Origin: Micromonospora sp. ALFpr18c
Lineage (GTDB): Bacteria; Actinomycetota; Actinomycetes; Mycobacteriales; Micromonosporaceae
Assembly: GCF_008868155.1 (NCBI RefSeq)
Contig: NZ_WBKR01000037.1
Span: forward strand, 1 to 35,243
DNA: 35,243 bases
Direction of reading: 5' to 3'
Below are positions 1 to 9,227 of the stretch, piece by piece. The notes under the pieces are model-generated. The model made no database searches. It worked only from the letters and a program-made list of their open reading frames with translations, and was not told the origin of the DNA. The translations under genes were made by a program, and so were the position numbers. Numbering within the stretch: the first letter of the stretch is position 1; each line of letters starts with the position of its first letter.

Positions 1-292
1 GGCCAGATCGGCGAGGTGGTCAACAACAGGGTGGATCGGGGAAGATGAGGACACGAGCGCGGCTCCTGGAACGATCTTTAGGTCTAGACACCCGAAAGAT
101 CATCAGAGTCGCGCTCGTCCCACAACTACCTTGGACCCATCCTGAACCTGGACAGAACATCTCAAGCCGGAACAACGCCGGGGCCGTGGGCGTGGCAGCA
201 CCCAATGGAATTGATTCCCGGGCGCAACGACCGCGCGTTTCACCGATGGTGTCTGGATGTAACAAAATGCAACACGGAGAGGGCGGGAGCCG
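1..292. other. Leader region upstream of the XRE regulator, no gene recognised
   Basis: I see no convincing coding region before the regulator start at 293. The stretch holds a weak inverted repeat (GATCTTT at 73-79 and AAAGATC at 95-101) that encloses the 8-bp palindrome GTCTAGAC at 82-89. This could be an operator or could be chance. Purine-rich ribosome-binding sequence (ggagaggg, gggag) lies just before the ATG at 293. I could not place a promoter with confidence. Confidence 0.4.
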
Positions 293-1174
293 ATGGCCGA
301 CGACATGGGATCGACAGTGCCGCGACGGCAGCTCGGGCGGGCGCTGCGCGACCTACGCACCGAGGCGCGGATGACACTGGACGGCGCCGCCGAGGCGATG
401 CAGTGGAGCCGGCAGAAGATGTGGCGCATCGAGACCGGCCTCGGCCCGGTCCGCACCCTCGACGCCAAGGCCATGTGCGAGCTGTACGGGGCGACGCCCG
501 ACCTGACCGGCGCCCTCACCGCCCTGGCCGCCGAGACCAAGGCCAAGGGCTGGTGGCACTCGTACGGCGATGCCGTCCCCGACTGGTTCGAGCTGTACGT
601 CGGCCTGGAATCCGCCGCGTCCCGGCTGCGGGAGCACGACGACACCCTGGTCCCAGGACTGCTTCAGACTCCGGGCTACACGCGCGGCGTCTATCAGAAC
701 CGCCCCAACATGCCCGCTGACGAGTTAGAAGAGGTCTTGGAAGTCCGCCGCCGCAGGCAGGAGATCCTTGTTCGCCGGCTCCCGAAGGCACCCAAGCTGG
801 AATGGGTTCTGTCGGAATCCGTCTTGCTACGACGCGTCGGCGGCCCGTCGGTCATGGCCGAGCAACTGGACCGTCTTCTTGAACGAACCGAGCTACCCAA
901 CGTGTCGATCCGCGTGCTGCCGCTGTCGGCTGGAGCGCACTACGGCGCACTGGCGGGGGCCTTCGTCATGCTCGACTTCCCGCTCGTCAACCGGGTCGTC
1001 GCTGATCAGTCCGTTGTCTACAGCGAGTCAGTGACCGGTGCCCTCTACCTCGACAGGCCCGACGAGTTCGCGGTCTACGAGAAGGTCTGGGCGAGCCTCC
1101 TCGACCTCGCACTTGATGAGGAACAATCAAGAAGGATGATCGGCAAGATCAAGGAAGAGGTCCACCATGGCTGA
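293..1174 (+). CDS. XRE-family regulator with DUF5753 (Scr1-type antitoxin-like)
   Basis: This 293-residue protein has an N-terminal helix-turn-helix of the XRE class at about residues 12-65 (RRQLGRALRDLR, then MQWSRQKMWRIE). It is followed by the long C-terminal DUF5753 domain, marked by WWHSYGDAVPDWF and LVPGLLQTPGYTR. Actinomycetes carry many such regulators, usually paired with a short DUF397 protein, and the pairs are described as toxin-antitoxin-like or developmental switch modules. Here the DUF397 gene follows with an 8-base overlap, which indicates translational coupling. I chose the ATG at 293, preceded by a purine-rich site; an ATG at 305 is an alternative. It presumably binds DNA and is controlled by its partner, by analogy with the family. 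Its location next to the methyltransferase operon, in the opposite orientation, fits an accessory island. The family assignment is firm; the regulatory target is unknown. Confidence 0.93.
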   Translation: MADDMGSTVPRRQLGRALRDLRTEARMTLDGAAEAMQWSRQKMWRIETGLGPVRTLDAKAMCELYGATPDLTGALTALAAETKAKGWWHSYGDAVPDWFELYVGLESAASRLREHDDTLVPGLLQTPGYTRGVYQNRPNMPADELEEVLEVRRRRQEILVRRLPKAPKLEWVLSESVLLRRVGGPSVMAEQLDRLLERTELPNVSIRVLPLSAGAHYGALAGAFVMLDFPLVNRVVADQSVVYSESVTGALYLDRPDEFAVYEKVWASLLDLALDEEQSRRMIGKIKEEVHHG

Positions 1175-1364
1175 CCACCTGCTCGGTGCCCAGTGGCGGA
1201 AGAGCACCCGTAGTGGCGATAACAACGGCAATTGTGTGGAAGTCGCCCACAACCTGCCCGGTCTCGTCGCCGTACGCGATAGCAAAGATCCGGCCGGACC
1301 CGCCCTCACCTTCCCCCCCGCCGCCTGGACCAGTTTCGTCCAGGCAACCAAGCCCACCCGCTGA
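1167..1364 (+). CDS. DUF397 domain protein
   Basis: This small 65-residue protein has the DUF397 signature: an early WRKSTRS segment (residues 9-15), NGNCVEVA, then a VAVRDSKDPAGPAL stretch and a conserved W near the C-terminus. DUF397 proteins are typical of Streptomyces and Micromonospora and sit directly downstream of XRE/DUF5753 regulators, as here. The ATG at 1167 lies inside the last codons of the regulator and is preceded by a GGAAGAGG ribosome-binding sequence. In characterised pairs the small protein interacts with the regulator and antagonises it. That role is inferred here from family and position. Confidence 0.92.
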   Translation: MADHLLGAQWRKSTRSGDNNGNCVEVAHNLPGLVAVRDSKDPAGPALTFPPAAWTSFVQATKPTR

Positions 1365-1397
1365 GACGTAGGCCGGACGGGCTGCACCGGCCGAACG

Positions 1398-1427
1398 CTC
1401 TCCCTGTCGCGCGCCCGGCCGGGAGAG
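1398..1427. terminator. Weak hairpin between convergent genes
   Basis: CTCTCCC at 1398-1404 pairs with GGGAGAG at 1421-1427 across a 16-nt loop. It lies just after the DUF397 stop and could end that transcript. There is no U-tract. Confidence 0.3.
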
Positions 1428-1449
1428 TACGCCCTGCGCTCGCTGGCCT

Positions 1450-1481
1450 GCCCCCATAGCTGAAAGCCAAAGCCTGGGGGC
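1450..1481. terminator. Hairpin after the methyltransferase gene
   Basis: GCCCCCA at 1450-1456 pairs perfectly with TGGGGGC at 1475-1481 across an 18-nt loop. It lies between the convergent DUF397 and methyltransferase genes, only about 16 bases beyond the methyltransferase stop codon. That is a suitable place for a bidirectional, U-tract-less actinomycete terminator. Confidence 0.45.
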
Positions 1482-1496
1482 GCGAGGGGTAACTGG

Positions 1497-4400
1497 CTAA
1501 GACTGCCAACCCGCGTCGATCGCATCCTGAAGCCGCTTGTCGAAAACGGCATGGGCTTGCCTGTATTCGCTCTCGCGATCTGCCTTGTAAAACGGCGGGG
1601 TATACCCATCGGGAACCCGATTTTGATCTGGATTATCCAGGTAGGCCATCAACTGCCTGTAATGTTCCTTCGTCTGCCCGAAGCCGAAGGCGTGATGACT
1701 CTCTGCGATCTTTCGCCCAGTCGCGTCGAACCACATGCCCGACTCGTATTCCGACATGATCGGGTAACGCCCCCGGTAAATGGCCACCAACTCATCCGCA
1801 CTAATGCCCAACCACGCGGCAACAAGCGCGTCTATTTCCACAAGAGCTGAACGGCGAACTCTCTCGACGCGCCAGCCGCATTCTCTATTAAAATTCCCAT
1901 CCACAACTGAAATAGAGGAAATCGCTGGCCAATCAACTGCCCAGCACTCATTCGCAAACCAATCGGAATACAATTCATTCCACAATGTGGCATAGTCGTC
2001 CGTCAAGCAGTTCAATCGCAAGGTCCGAATAAGCAACGCGGTTGCCAACGGATGATCCGACGTGACCGCAGGCATCTTTTTGGCTTCTGCGGCACCATGA
2101 TTTGTCCGGCCTGTCACCCTTAACAGATAATCCGTTGGCAGCGATGACCAAAAGCCGACCGTGAGCGCGGTTTCCAAATTGGTCGAGAGAGCCATGGAAT
2201 GCACTGCATGCACGTGCGTTGGCCCAGGGGCAACGAGTGCAGCGAAGAGAGAGCGTTCAGTGCTCTTTGGATCAATCATCGCACGCCATACCATACGATA
2301 ATACGATGCATAACTGCGGCCATCCCACGTATCTTGCGCCGCGCGAAAGGATTGCAAGTCGCAGCCCCGAGCCAACGCCGTTCTCGGCCTGAACGAAGAA
2401 TCCAGTTTCGCCAGGTCGACAGGGGACCAATCTTTACCGTTACGGAAAGGATCGTTCGGCTGCTTCGCAAAGGGCAACGAGATACCAAAATGGGGCCCCT
2501 GAAGAACGACCTCGTCGGCGCTGCCTGCCACTCCGGGAACGATCTTCAATTGCCCGATCCTTTTGGCAACACCTTCATCAAAACCGAAGCTGATGCGAGG
2601 ACGGCTAACGTCAAGCCGATCTCGAATTTTTGCAAGCGCAGAGATGGCCCCCTCTTCATACGTCGTAATCGGATGAAGAAGTGGAGTCTCCTCCAGCAGC
2701 CCACCCTCATCCCCTCGCAGGGAACGCCATTCCTTCAGCGAGTTCGCATCCACCTTGATAACCCTGGATAGATGCGGTCGAACATCCCACCTACCTTGAT
2801 ATTTCTGTCCGGGTATATCACCGGAACCGTCGTGGCCAAGAGAGTTGGGAAGCACTGAGGCAGCATACAACCGACTAAGATGAAGAAAATCAATAGATTC
2901 GGATGAGCCGTAAACATGCAAACCGAACTCTAGGGTGTGACCAGCCGGCGGAGAGAACGCCCAGTTCGCTTCATTCACGAAGCCGCCGTGTAGCCTAAGT
3001 CGGCGATAGGATTCCGCCCGAAGGGCTCCCTCCTTAACCCCACCGAAGTGGGTGTCCGGATGAAGTAGGCCTGAAATCCCACTCACCGCAGCGTGACTCC
3101 AAACCTGACACATAAAGGCCCTGTACAGATTTGGTCGAGTGCCCACCAAAAGTCGATAGTTCGTCAGACTTCCAAGAAACGTGCCAAGTGCTACATTAAT
3201 CGCCAGCTCTGATCGGTAACCTTCACCGGCAACACTCTGTTGAAGCAACCGCACCTTACGGTCGCCAACTTCCGCTGCTTGCGCTGCACTCGAAAGCACA
3301 AACCATGGATCATGCTCCGCGAGCACATCCGTTTCGCGCCACTCAGGCCTGACCCAAGGCGGGTTTCCGACCTGGATTTCAAAGCCACCATTGGCAAACG
3401 CTTGGCCGAAACTCAACTCCCAGTGAAAGAAGGCCTGCTGTTCGGCAACCCGGTCGGCGGTGAGCAGCCAAGGGAACCGGTCGGAGAGGGTCCAGGGCGA
3501 GTCGACACCAATAACCCCGTCGAGCTTTCGCTCGAAATCGCTCATTTCACTCAGGCTCGTGAGCGTCCGGCCGTAGAACCTCTCGGTGTTCTCGTCCACA
3601 TCACTGCGGCCGATGAGCGCTTCGGTGAAGGTCAGCCAGTCGTCCAGGTTAGACAGCGGCACCTGTTGGCGAAGCTGTTCCGCCACCGTCATCCGCCGCG
3701 TACCACCGGTCGGCTTGGTCGGGAGCTTCATCTGCTGCGGCTGCACGTTGCCGAAGATGTCGGCGGTCTCGTAGACGGCCGGTTCCTCGTACGCCGACTC
3801 GTCCTTGATGTGTGAGATCTGGACGGGCGCGGCCGGATACGCAGGGTCGGATCCGTCGAGCAGCCCGACCTTGTCCAGCGGCCAGAACCACAGCGCGCAC
3901 CACACGTCCATAAGCGTCTTGAGCCGCCAGTACGGCGTGCCCGGCGCGGTCAGGTCGGCGAGGATCTCGTCCCGGGGCACTGCCTCCGTGACGTTCGGTA
4001 GGTCCTCGGCACCCCAGACCGCGATGTCGCGGCGGATCTCCCGCTCCGAGATGTCGAGCCGCTGCTGCACCAGCCCCCACAGAAATTCAACCCGCCGCGC
4101 GAGGGCCTGCAAGCGCTGCACCTGCGAGTTCTTCCCCTTGGCGGACGGCGTGCGCTTCATCGCCGTACGCCATGCTTTTAGTCTCGCGGTCTCGGCCGGC
4201 GCCAGCTCGCGGGCCTCCTTCTCGCCCGCGACCGCGCCCCAGCCGTCGGCGGGGAGCAGGAAGTGGTGGATGGTGCCTTCGTCGATCGGTCCGCCCCGGA
4301 AGGGCTGCTCCTTGGGCGCGGTGGTGAGCCACGACTTGTCGGCGAGCTGCTTCGGGCCGTAGGTCTTGCGGCCGGCGCCGATGAGGGAGTTGCCGCGTTG

Positions 4401-6416
4401 CAGGTGCAGGCCGAACCAGGGTGCCTGGAGGCCGGCGTGCATGACGTTGAGCCAGAGCGACACCTCGGCCAGCTCGACGGCGGTGCGGTTGAGGTCGACG
4501 CCGTAGCTGTTGTGCAGGGCGATGTACGCCTTCACCCGTTGGAGTTCGAGGTGGTAGTCCTCCGGGTCGAGAGTGACGTCCAGTTCCTTCTGCCGGCGGC
4601 GCAGGTATTCGGCGGCAACCTGGTTGATCGCCTCGTTGAGGAACGCGCCGGAGCCGAGCGCCGGCTCGCAGATGGTCCAGTCCAGCAGCTCGCGGGCCGG
4701 GGTGATCGTGTCGTCCTGGTCGAGCCGGTACTTGAGAGCGAGCTGGACGGTGACCTCGGTGAGCGACTGCGGGGTGTAGTAGGAGGCGCTGGTCTGCCGG
4801 TCGCGGCCGGCGAGCCGGTAGACGAACTGTCCCGGCTCGTAGCAGACCCGGCTGCGGACGCCGGTGTACGCGTTCTCCTTGTAGACGAAGACGTTGTCGT
4901 CGTACTCGTCGGTTTTGGAGGCTGGGATCATCCACGAGCCGTCCTTCGGGTCGCCGTTCTTGGCGACCTCGTAGAGCTGCTCGGTGGCGACGAAACCGGT
5001 GTACGACATCAGGCCCTCGTAGACCGCGCCGAGCTGGTTGATGCCGAGCTGGGCGTACGAGATGAAGCCGCCGCGGCGCTTCTTGCCGCCCTTGGTCAGC
5101 ATCAGCCGGCGCAGCACCTCGTAGAGGACCTTGTTGCGCAGCCGCGTGTCGATCTTTGGGCCGTCCGAGTCGTCCGGGTCGCTGCCCGGTACGGCGATGA
5201 GCCGGCCGATGAGCTTCGTCTTCTCCGGCAGGAACAGGTCCGACTTCATCGGCTCGAAGCGCAGCCCCTCCCCCTCGCTGGCCTTCTCCTCCACCTCGGC
5301 GCCGCCGCGCGGGCGGTGCCCCCCGTTGACCATGCGGAAGAGCAGGTCGAGTGACTCGTACAGGTGGGTGCCGTCCTCGCCGGAGGGGGCGAGGCGGCGG
5401 GAGACGAGGTCACCGAGGCGGGCGAGGCTGTAGCCCTCGACGTACTGGGGGTCGTTGACCGGCAGCACGCCCAGTTCGGGGCGGGCCTCGGCGTAGAGCA
5501 GGAACAGGATGCGGTAGAGGTAGCGCAGCGACTCCCGGCCCAGCTCCTTGGCCAGCTCGTCGAGGTCCATCACCTGCTGCGGCTGGTAGCCGGCCCGGCG
5601 GATCTGGTCGAGGACCTCGTTGGCGATGAGCTCCACGGAGACCTTCAGGCCTTCGCGGAGTTCGCTGGAGACACCGACGGCGTGCTGGCGGGAGCCGGCG
5701 ACCAGGTCAGCGAGGGGTTCGGTGCCGCCCTCGGCGGGTGGGCGCAGCGAGTCGGCGCCGAAGAGTGCGGCGACGACGTCGAACTCCTTGTCGTCGTTGC
5801 GGGCGTATGCGGTGTCGAGGCTTACCGCCAGGTAGCGGCCCTCACCCCAGACGGTGCGGTCGGCGAGGGTGATCACGCCGCCGCTGAGGATCAACACGTA
5901 GCGGGGCTTCGGGCTGTCGGCGGCGAAGAGCAGCGAGGCGAGCTTGGCGCCCGTCTCGATGGTCTCGGCGCTCGACAGGGTGAGCGGGTCGAGCAGGCGG
6001 CCGGCGTCGTCCGGGTCCTGTGCGGCCTCGGTGTCGACCGCCCACCCGCAGTCCAACGCGATGATGCCGTGTGCGGTGGTCAGCTCGGCGTGCGCGACGT
6101 GGACCTCGTACTCCTGGCCGTTGCGCTCGACGGTGATGGTCTGCGGCTGCGGGTCGAACCCGAGCGCCCGCAACACGTCCTGGTGCTGTTTGCGCAGCCG
6201 CTCCGGGTCGAAGAAGTCGACGTCGGTCAGCTCGGTCTTGGCGTCGAAGTACTGCCGGCGCATGCCCCGCAGCCCGGCGCGCGGTGTGACCCGGCCGGAC
6301 TTCTCGTCCTCGGTCCACTGCTTGAGCAGGCCGCCCTTGAGGGTCGTGGGCAGGATCTCGGCGAGGTAGTGCGCGGAGAGGTATTCGCCACGGTTGGTCA
6401 ACGACTCGAAACTCAT
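1497..6416 (-). CDS. Very large gamma-class N6-adenine DNA methyltransferase (Eco57I/DrmMI/PglX-like)
   Basis: This 1639-residue protein probably methylates adenine in a specific DNA site. The catalytic core begins near residue 547 with SYYTPQSL. It continues with motif I (CEPALGSGAF, about 583), the acidic VDLNRTAVELAEVSLWLN segment (about 640) and the catalytic motif IV NPPW (about 1019). The order of motifs, a long N-terminal region and a large C-terminal recognition region match Eco57I-type, PglX and DISARM DrmMI methylases. I could not identify a PD-(D/E)XK or HNH nuclease motif in the N-terminal 540 residues. The ATG overlaps the helicase stop (ATGA) and has AGGAG 8 bases upstream, so the two genes are translationally coupled. 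From roughly 3420 down to 1500, base composition falls from about 70% to about 50% G+C and rare codons appear, including a TTA leucine codon at 2121-2123. This suggests that the target-recognition part was acquired separately. Confidence 0.88.
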   Translation of the reverse strand: MSFESLTNRGEYLSAHYLAEILPTTLKGGLLKQWTEDEKSGRVTPRAGLRGMRRQYFDAKTELTDVDFFDPERLRKQHQDVLRALGFDPQPQTITVERNGQEYEVHVAHAELTTAHGIIALDCGWAVDTEAAQDPDDAGRLLDPLTLSSAETIETGAKLASLLFAADSPKPRYVLILSGGVITLADRTVWGEGRYLAVSLDTAYARNDDKEFDVVAALFGADSLRPPAEGGTEPLADLVAGSRQHAVGVSSELREGLKVSVELIANEVLDQIRRAGYQPQQVMDLDELAKELGRESLRYLYRILFLLYAEARPELGVLPVNDPQYVEGYSLARLGDLVSRRLAPSGEDGTHLYESLDLLFRMVNGGHRPRGGAEVEEKASEGEGLRFEPMKSDLFLPEKTKLIGRLIAVPGSDPDDSDGPKIDTRLRNKVLYEVLRRLMLTKGGKKRRGGFISYAQLGINQLGAVYEGLMSYTGFVATEQLYEVAKNGDPKDGSWMIPASKTDEYDDNVFVYKENAYTGVRSRVCYEPGQFVYRLAGRDRQTSASYYTPQSLTEVTVQLALKYRLDQDDTITPARELLDWTICEPALGSGAFLNEAINQVAAEYLRRRQKELDVTLDPEDYHLELQRVKAYIALHNSYGVDLNRTAVELAEVSLWLNVMHAGLQAPWFGLHLQRGNSLIGAGRKTYGPKQLADKSWLTTAPKEQPFRGGPIDEGTIHHFLLPADGWGAVAGEKEARELAPAETARLKAWRTAMKRTPSAKGKNSQVQRLQALARRVEFLWGLVQQRLDISEREIRRDIAVWGAEDLPNVTEAVPRDEILADLTAPGTPYWRLKTLMDVWCALWFWPLDKVGLLDGSDPAYPAAPVQISHIKDESAYEEPAVYETADIFGNVQPQQMKLPTKPTGGTRRMTVAEQLRQQVPLSNLDDWLTFTEALIGRSDVDENTERFYGRTLTSLSEMSDFERKLDGVIGVDSPWTLSDRFPWLLTADRVAEQQAFFHWELSFGQAFANGGFEIQVGNPPWVRPEWRETDVLAEHDPWFVLSSAAQAAEVGDRKVRLLQQSVAGEGYRSELAINVALGTFLGSLTNYRLLVGTRPNLYRAFMCQVWSHAAVSGISGLLHPDTHFGGVKEGALRAESYRRLRLHGGFVNEANWAFSPPAGHTLEFGLHVYGSSESIDFLHLSRLYAASVLPNSLGHDGSGDIPGQKYQGRWDVRPHLSRVIKVDANSLKEWRSLRGDEGGLLEETPLLHPITTYEEGAISALAKIRDRLDVSRPRISFGFDEGVAKRIGQLKIVPGVAGSADEVVLQGPHFGISLPFAKQPNDPFRNGKDWSPVDLAKLDSSFRPRTALARGCDLQSFRAAQDTWDGRSYASYYRMVWRAMIDPKSTERSLFAALVAPGPTHVHAVHSMALSTNLETALTVGFWSSLPTDYLLRVTGRTNHGAAEAKKMPAVTSDHPLATALLIRTLRLNCLTDDYATLWNELYSDWFANECWAVDWPAISSISVVDGNFNRECGWRVERVRRSALVEIDALVAAWLGISADELVAIYRGRYPIMSEYESGMWFDATGRKIAESHHAFGFGQTKEHYRQLMAYLDNPDQNRVPDGYTPPFYKADRESEYRQAHAVFDKRLQDAIDAGWQS

Positions 6417-9214
6417 GCGGCGTTCTCCTGCGACGGTACGAGGACGGCGAGCACCCGCAGCAGCGGGTCGCCGGCGGTTTCCAGGCGGTCGAGCAGGTCG
6501 TGCTGCTCCTGGACGGTGGTGTCGACGCGTTGGCGTCGCTTCTCCCGGTGCGCGCCGGGCAACTCATCGAGGAGGCTGGCCTGTTGGAAAGTCCTCAGCT
6601 GCTCGCGGTGCCGCCGCAGTGGCTCGGCGTTGGCCTCGGCCCACTCGGCGCACTTGCCTTCCAGGTACTGCCGGGCAACCGCGACGGCCTCCGGCAGCAA
6701 CTCCTTCAGCGGGTCGATGGCGATGGCCTCGGCGCGGTTGACCATCGTGGGGCCGACGTTGGCCTCGCGCAGCACCTCGTCCATCGGGCGGATCGTCGGC
6801 GACGCGGGCAGGTCGGAGATGGCCATCCACTGGACGACGGTGGGCTGGCCGAGGCGGTTGGCGTAGACGCCCTGGATCAGGAACGTCGGCGCGGTCACAT
6901 CGGCGGTGAGCACCGGGGCCTGCTGGCGGCCCAGCCGGATCAGGACCTTGTCCACCAGCCAATCGACCATCGGGTGTACGTCGCTGAGGAAGGCGATGTC
7001 CGGCCACATCGGGGTCTTGCTCTGCCGGGCCTGGTCGAGTTTGCGCTGCGCGAGGGCACGGTCGAAGGTGACCTTGAGCCGCAGGTCCTCGCCCTCCCGA
7101 TGCGCCCGCAGGTAGGAGCGGGGCAGGTCGGTGAGCCGGTGCACCAGGTCGTGGGGGGCGAGGAAGGTCATGAGTTCGTCCTCGCGGCGCAGGTCGATGT
7201 GATCCTCGGGGCGGTCCTCGTAGATCTCGTAGAGGGCGGCGTCGACGAAGTCCTGAGTGGAGTCGAAGAGCTTCGGAACCCGTGCCTGGAGCACGTCAGC
7301 CGTGACGGGCGCGGTGCCGACCTCCCCGAAGAGGTCGGCCATCACGTCGACCTCGGCGTGGGCAGCCTCGTAGGACTCGTCCACCGACTTGCCGGCGAGC
7401 AGATCCCGGACCAGCCGGTCCTCCTCGGCCTTGGCGTCGTACTGGCCGGTCACCGCCTCGACGCTGCCGAGGCTGCGGTGGGCGGTCTCCTCCCGGTTGA
7501 GCAGCTTCTCGGCGACCGTCCTGTCGTCCTTGGCGTCCTCCCGGTCGGAGGTGAGGATCAGTGCGCGGAACTGCGGCTGGTGCTTCTGCCCGTAGCGGTC
7601 GATACGGCCGTTGCGCTGCTCGATGCGGATGAGGCTCCACGGGATGTCGTAGTGGATCAGGTGGTGGCACTGCTGATGCAGGTTGACACCTTCCGAGGCG
7701 ACATCGCCGGTGAAGAGCAACCGGACATCGCTGCCAGCCAGCTCGAACTCCTGCAGGATCGTCTGCTCGTCGGAGTCAGCCACCCCGCCGTGCAGCACCC
7801 GGATCGCGCTCGGCTTGAGGCCAAGCAGCCCGGGGACGACCTCGGCGAGCCACTTGATGGTCGGCACCCGCTCGGAGAAGACCACTGCCCGGGTGCTGCT
7901 GTTCTTGCCGACGCCGATCTTCCTCAGCTCGTCGACCAGGCCCTTGAGCTTGCTGGAGTCGCTGTCGGTCATCGCGGAGGTCAGCTCCGCGAGCCGGTCC
8001 AGCGCTGCCCGCTCGGTGCCGGTGGCCTTCTTGCGTCGGTTGGTCACCGTCTCGTGCAACGCCCGGTGTGAGGACAGAAACGACTTCAACAATGTGTACG
8101 GGAAGAGCCGGTGCTGCCCGGTGATCGGCTCGTCGGTCCATTTGCCGGCCAGCCACACGTCGGTCAACTCGTCGAAGATCTGCTCCTCGGTGGTGGTCGC
8201 CGTGCAGTGCAGGGCCTGGGAGGGGCCTCGGTCGGCCCAGCGGTCGCCGATCTGGTCGCGTACCTCCGGGCTGATCTTCGTGCGGCGCAGGTAGAGGTGC
8301 GCGATGTCGCTGGCCTGATAGTCCTTCTCGTTGGCGATCGCCGCCGGGTCGAGCAGCGAGATCAGCTGCGCGAACGACTCCTTGTCGCCGTTGTGCGGGG
8401 TGGCGCTGGCCAGCAGCAGTGCGTCGGTCTTCGCGGCCAGACGGCGGGCCAGCTCATTGCGCTGGGTGCCCTTGTTGATGAGGTTGTGCGACTCGTCGAT
8501 GACGACGGCGTCCCAGGTCGTGGCGTCGAGGTGATGACCGAACTGGCCGGCGTCCTTGAGGGTGTCGACCGAGATGATGGCCCGCTTGAAGTAGGTGAAC
8601 GGATTACGTCCCGCGGGGATCTCCTGCTGGATGCGCTGGATGCCGGTCGAGTCGAGCCGGACGAGCGGGATCGCGAACCGGGTCCACAGCTCCCGTTGGA
8701 ACTGCTCCAGGACCTGCTGCGGGGAGACCACCAGGATGCGCTCGCCTCGGCCCCGGCGGATCAGCTCGGCGAGGATCAGCCCGATCTCCAGGGTCTTGCC
8801 CAGACCGACGACGTCGGCAAGCAGGATCCGCGGACGCAGGCCGGACAGCGCCAACTCGACAGGCCGCTGCTGGTAGGTCAGCGGGTCGAGCAGGAACCGG
8901 TCGGCGAGGGCCAACCCGCGCTCGGTACGCGGCAGCGGAGTACGCCGCTGCACGGCCTCCAGGAAGAGGCGGCTCTGCCGGAACCGCGACGAGGTGTCCT
9001 GGATGAGGTCCGTCTCCTCGGGCACCAGCGGCGTGATGGTCTCAAGATCGGTGAAGAAAGTCGCCTCGACGTCCTGCACGAACTCGGATACACCGACCGC
9101 CTTCACCATCGTGCCGTCCGCGGTGCCGGTCTTGACGCTGCGGATCAGCCACTCCTCGTCGCGGACGACGATGCGGGAGCCCGGGGCGAAGGTCGCGGCC
9201 TGGGTGCTGGTCAT
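6413..9214 (-). CDS. SNF2/RapA-type helicase, DrmD-like
   Basis: This 933-residue superfamily-2 ATPase has Walker A (DVVGLGKT, about residues 130-140), a DESH Walker B variant (VIDESHNL, about 239) and motif III (ASATPHNGD, about 270). A complete second RecA domain ends in IRIEQRNGRIDRYGQ (about 535-550), typical of RapA/SNF2 translocases. The N-terminus (FAPGSRIVVRDEEWLI) and overall layout resemble the DISARM class 1 helicase DrmD. Such enzymes use ATP to move along double-stranded DNA. The gene sits 13 bases after the kinase gene and overlaps the methyltransferase start by 4 bases, so all three are almost certainly one transcript. Its likely job is to translocate or remodel DNA on behalf of the methyltransferase. 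I saw no nuclease motif in its long C-terminal part (about residues 560-933). Confidence 0.9.
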   Translation of the reverse strand: MTSTQAATFAPGSRIVVRDEEWLIRSVKTGTADGTMVKAVGVSEFVQDVEATFFTDLETITPLVPEETDLIQDTSSRFRQSRLFLEAVQRRTPLPRTERGLALADRFLLDPLTYQQRPVELALSGLRPRILLADVVGLGKTLEIGLILAELIRRGRGERILVVSPQQVLEQFQRELWTRFAIPLVRLDSTGIQRIQQEIPAGRNPFTYFKRAIISVDTLKDAGQFGHHLDATTWDAVVIDESHNLINKGTQRNELARRLAAKTDALLLASATPHNGDKESFAQLISLLDPAAIANEKDYQASDIAHLYLRRTKISPEVRDQIGDRWADRGPSQALHCTATTTEEQIFDELTDVWLAGKWTDEPITGQHRLFPYTLLKSFLSSHRALHETVTNRRKKATGTERAALDRLAELTSAMTDSDSSKLKGLVDELRKIGVGKNSSTRAVVFSERVPTIKWLAEVVPGLLGLKPSAIRVLHGGVADSDEQTILQEFELAGSDVRLLFTGDVASEGVNLHQQCHHLIHYDIPWSLIRIEQRNGRIDRYGQKHQPQFRALILTSDREDAKDDRTVAEKLLNREETAHRSLGSVEAVTGQYDAKAEEDRLVRDLLAGKSVDESYEAAHAEVDVMADLFGEVGTAPVTADVLQARVPKLFDSTQDFVDAALYEIYEDRPEDHIDLRREDELMTFLAPHDLVHRLTDLPRSYLRAHREGEDLRLKVTFDRALAQRKLDQARQSKTPMWPDIAFLSDVHPMVDWLVDKVLIRLGRQQAPVLTADVTAPTFLIQGVYANRLGQPTVVQWMAISDLPASPTIRPMDEVLREANVGPTMVNRAEAIAIDPLKELLPEAVAVARQYLEGKCAEWAEANAEPLRRHREQLRTFQQASLLDELPGAHREKRRQRVDTTVQEQHDLLDRLETAGDPLLRVLAVLVPSQENAA

Positions 9215-9227
9215 CGGTGGTGCCTTC

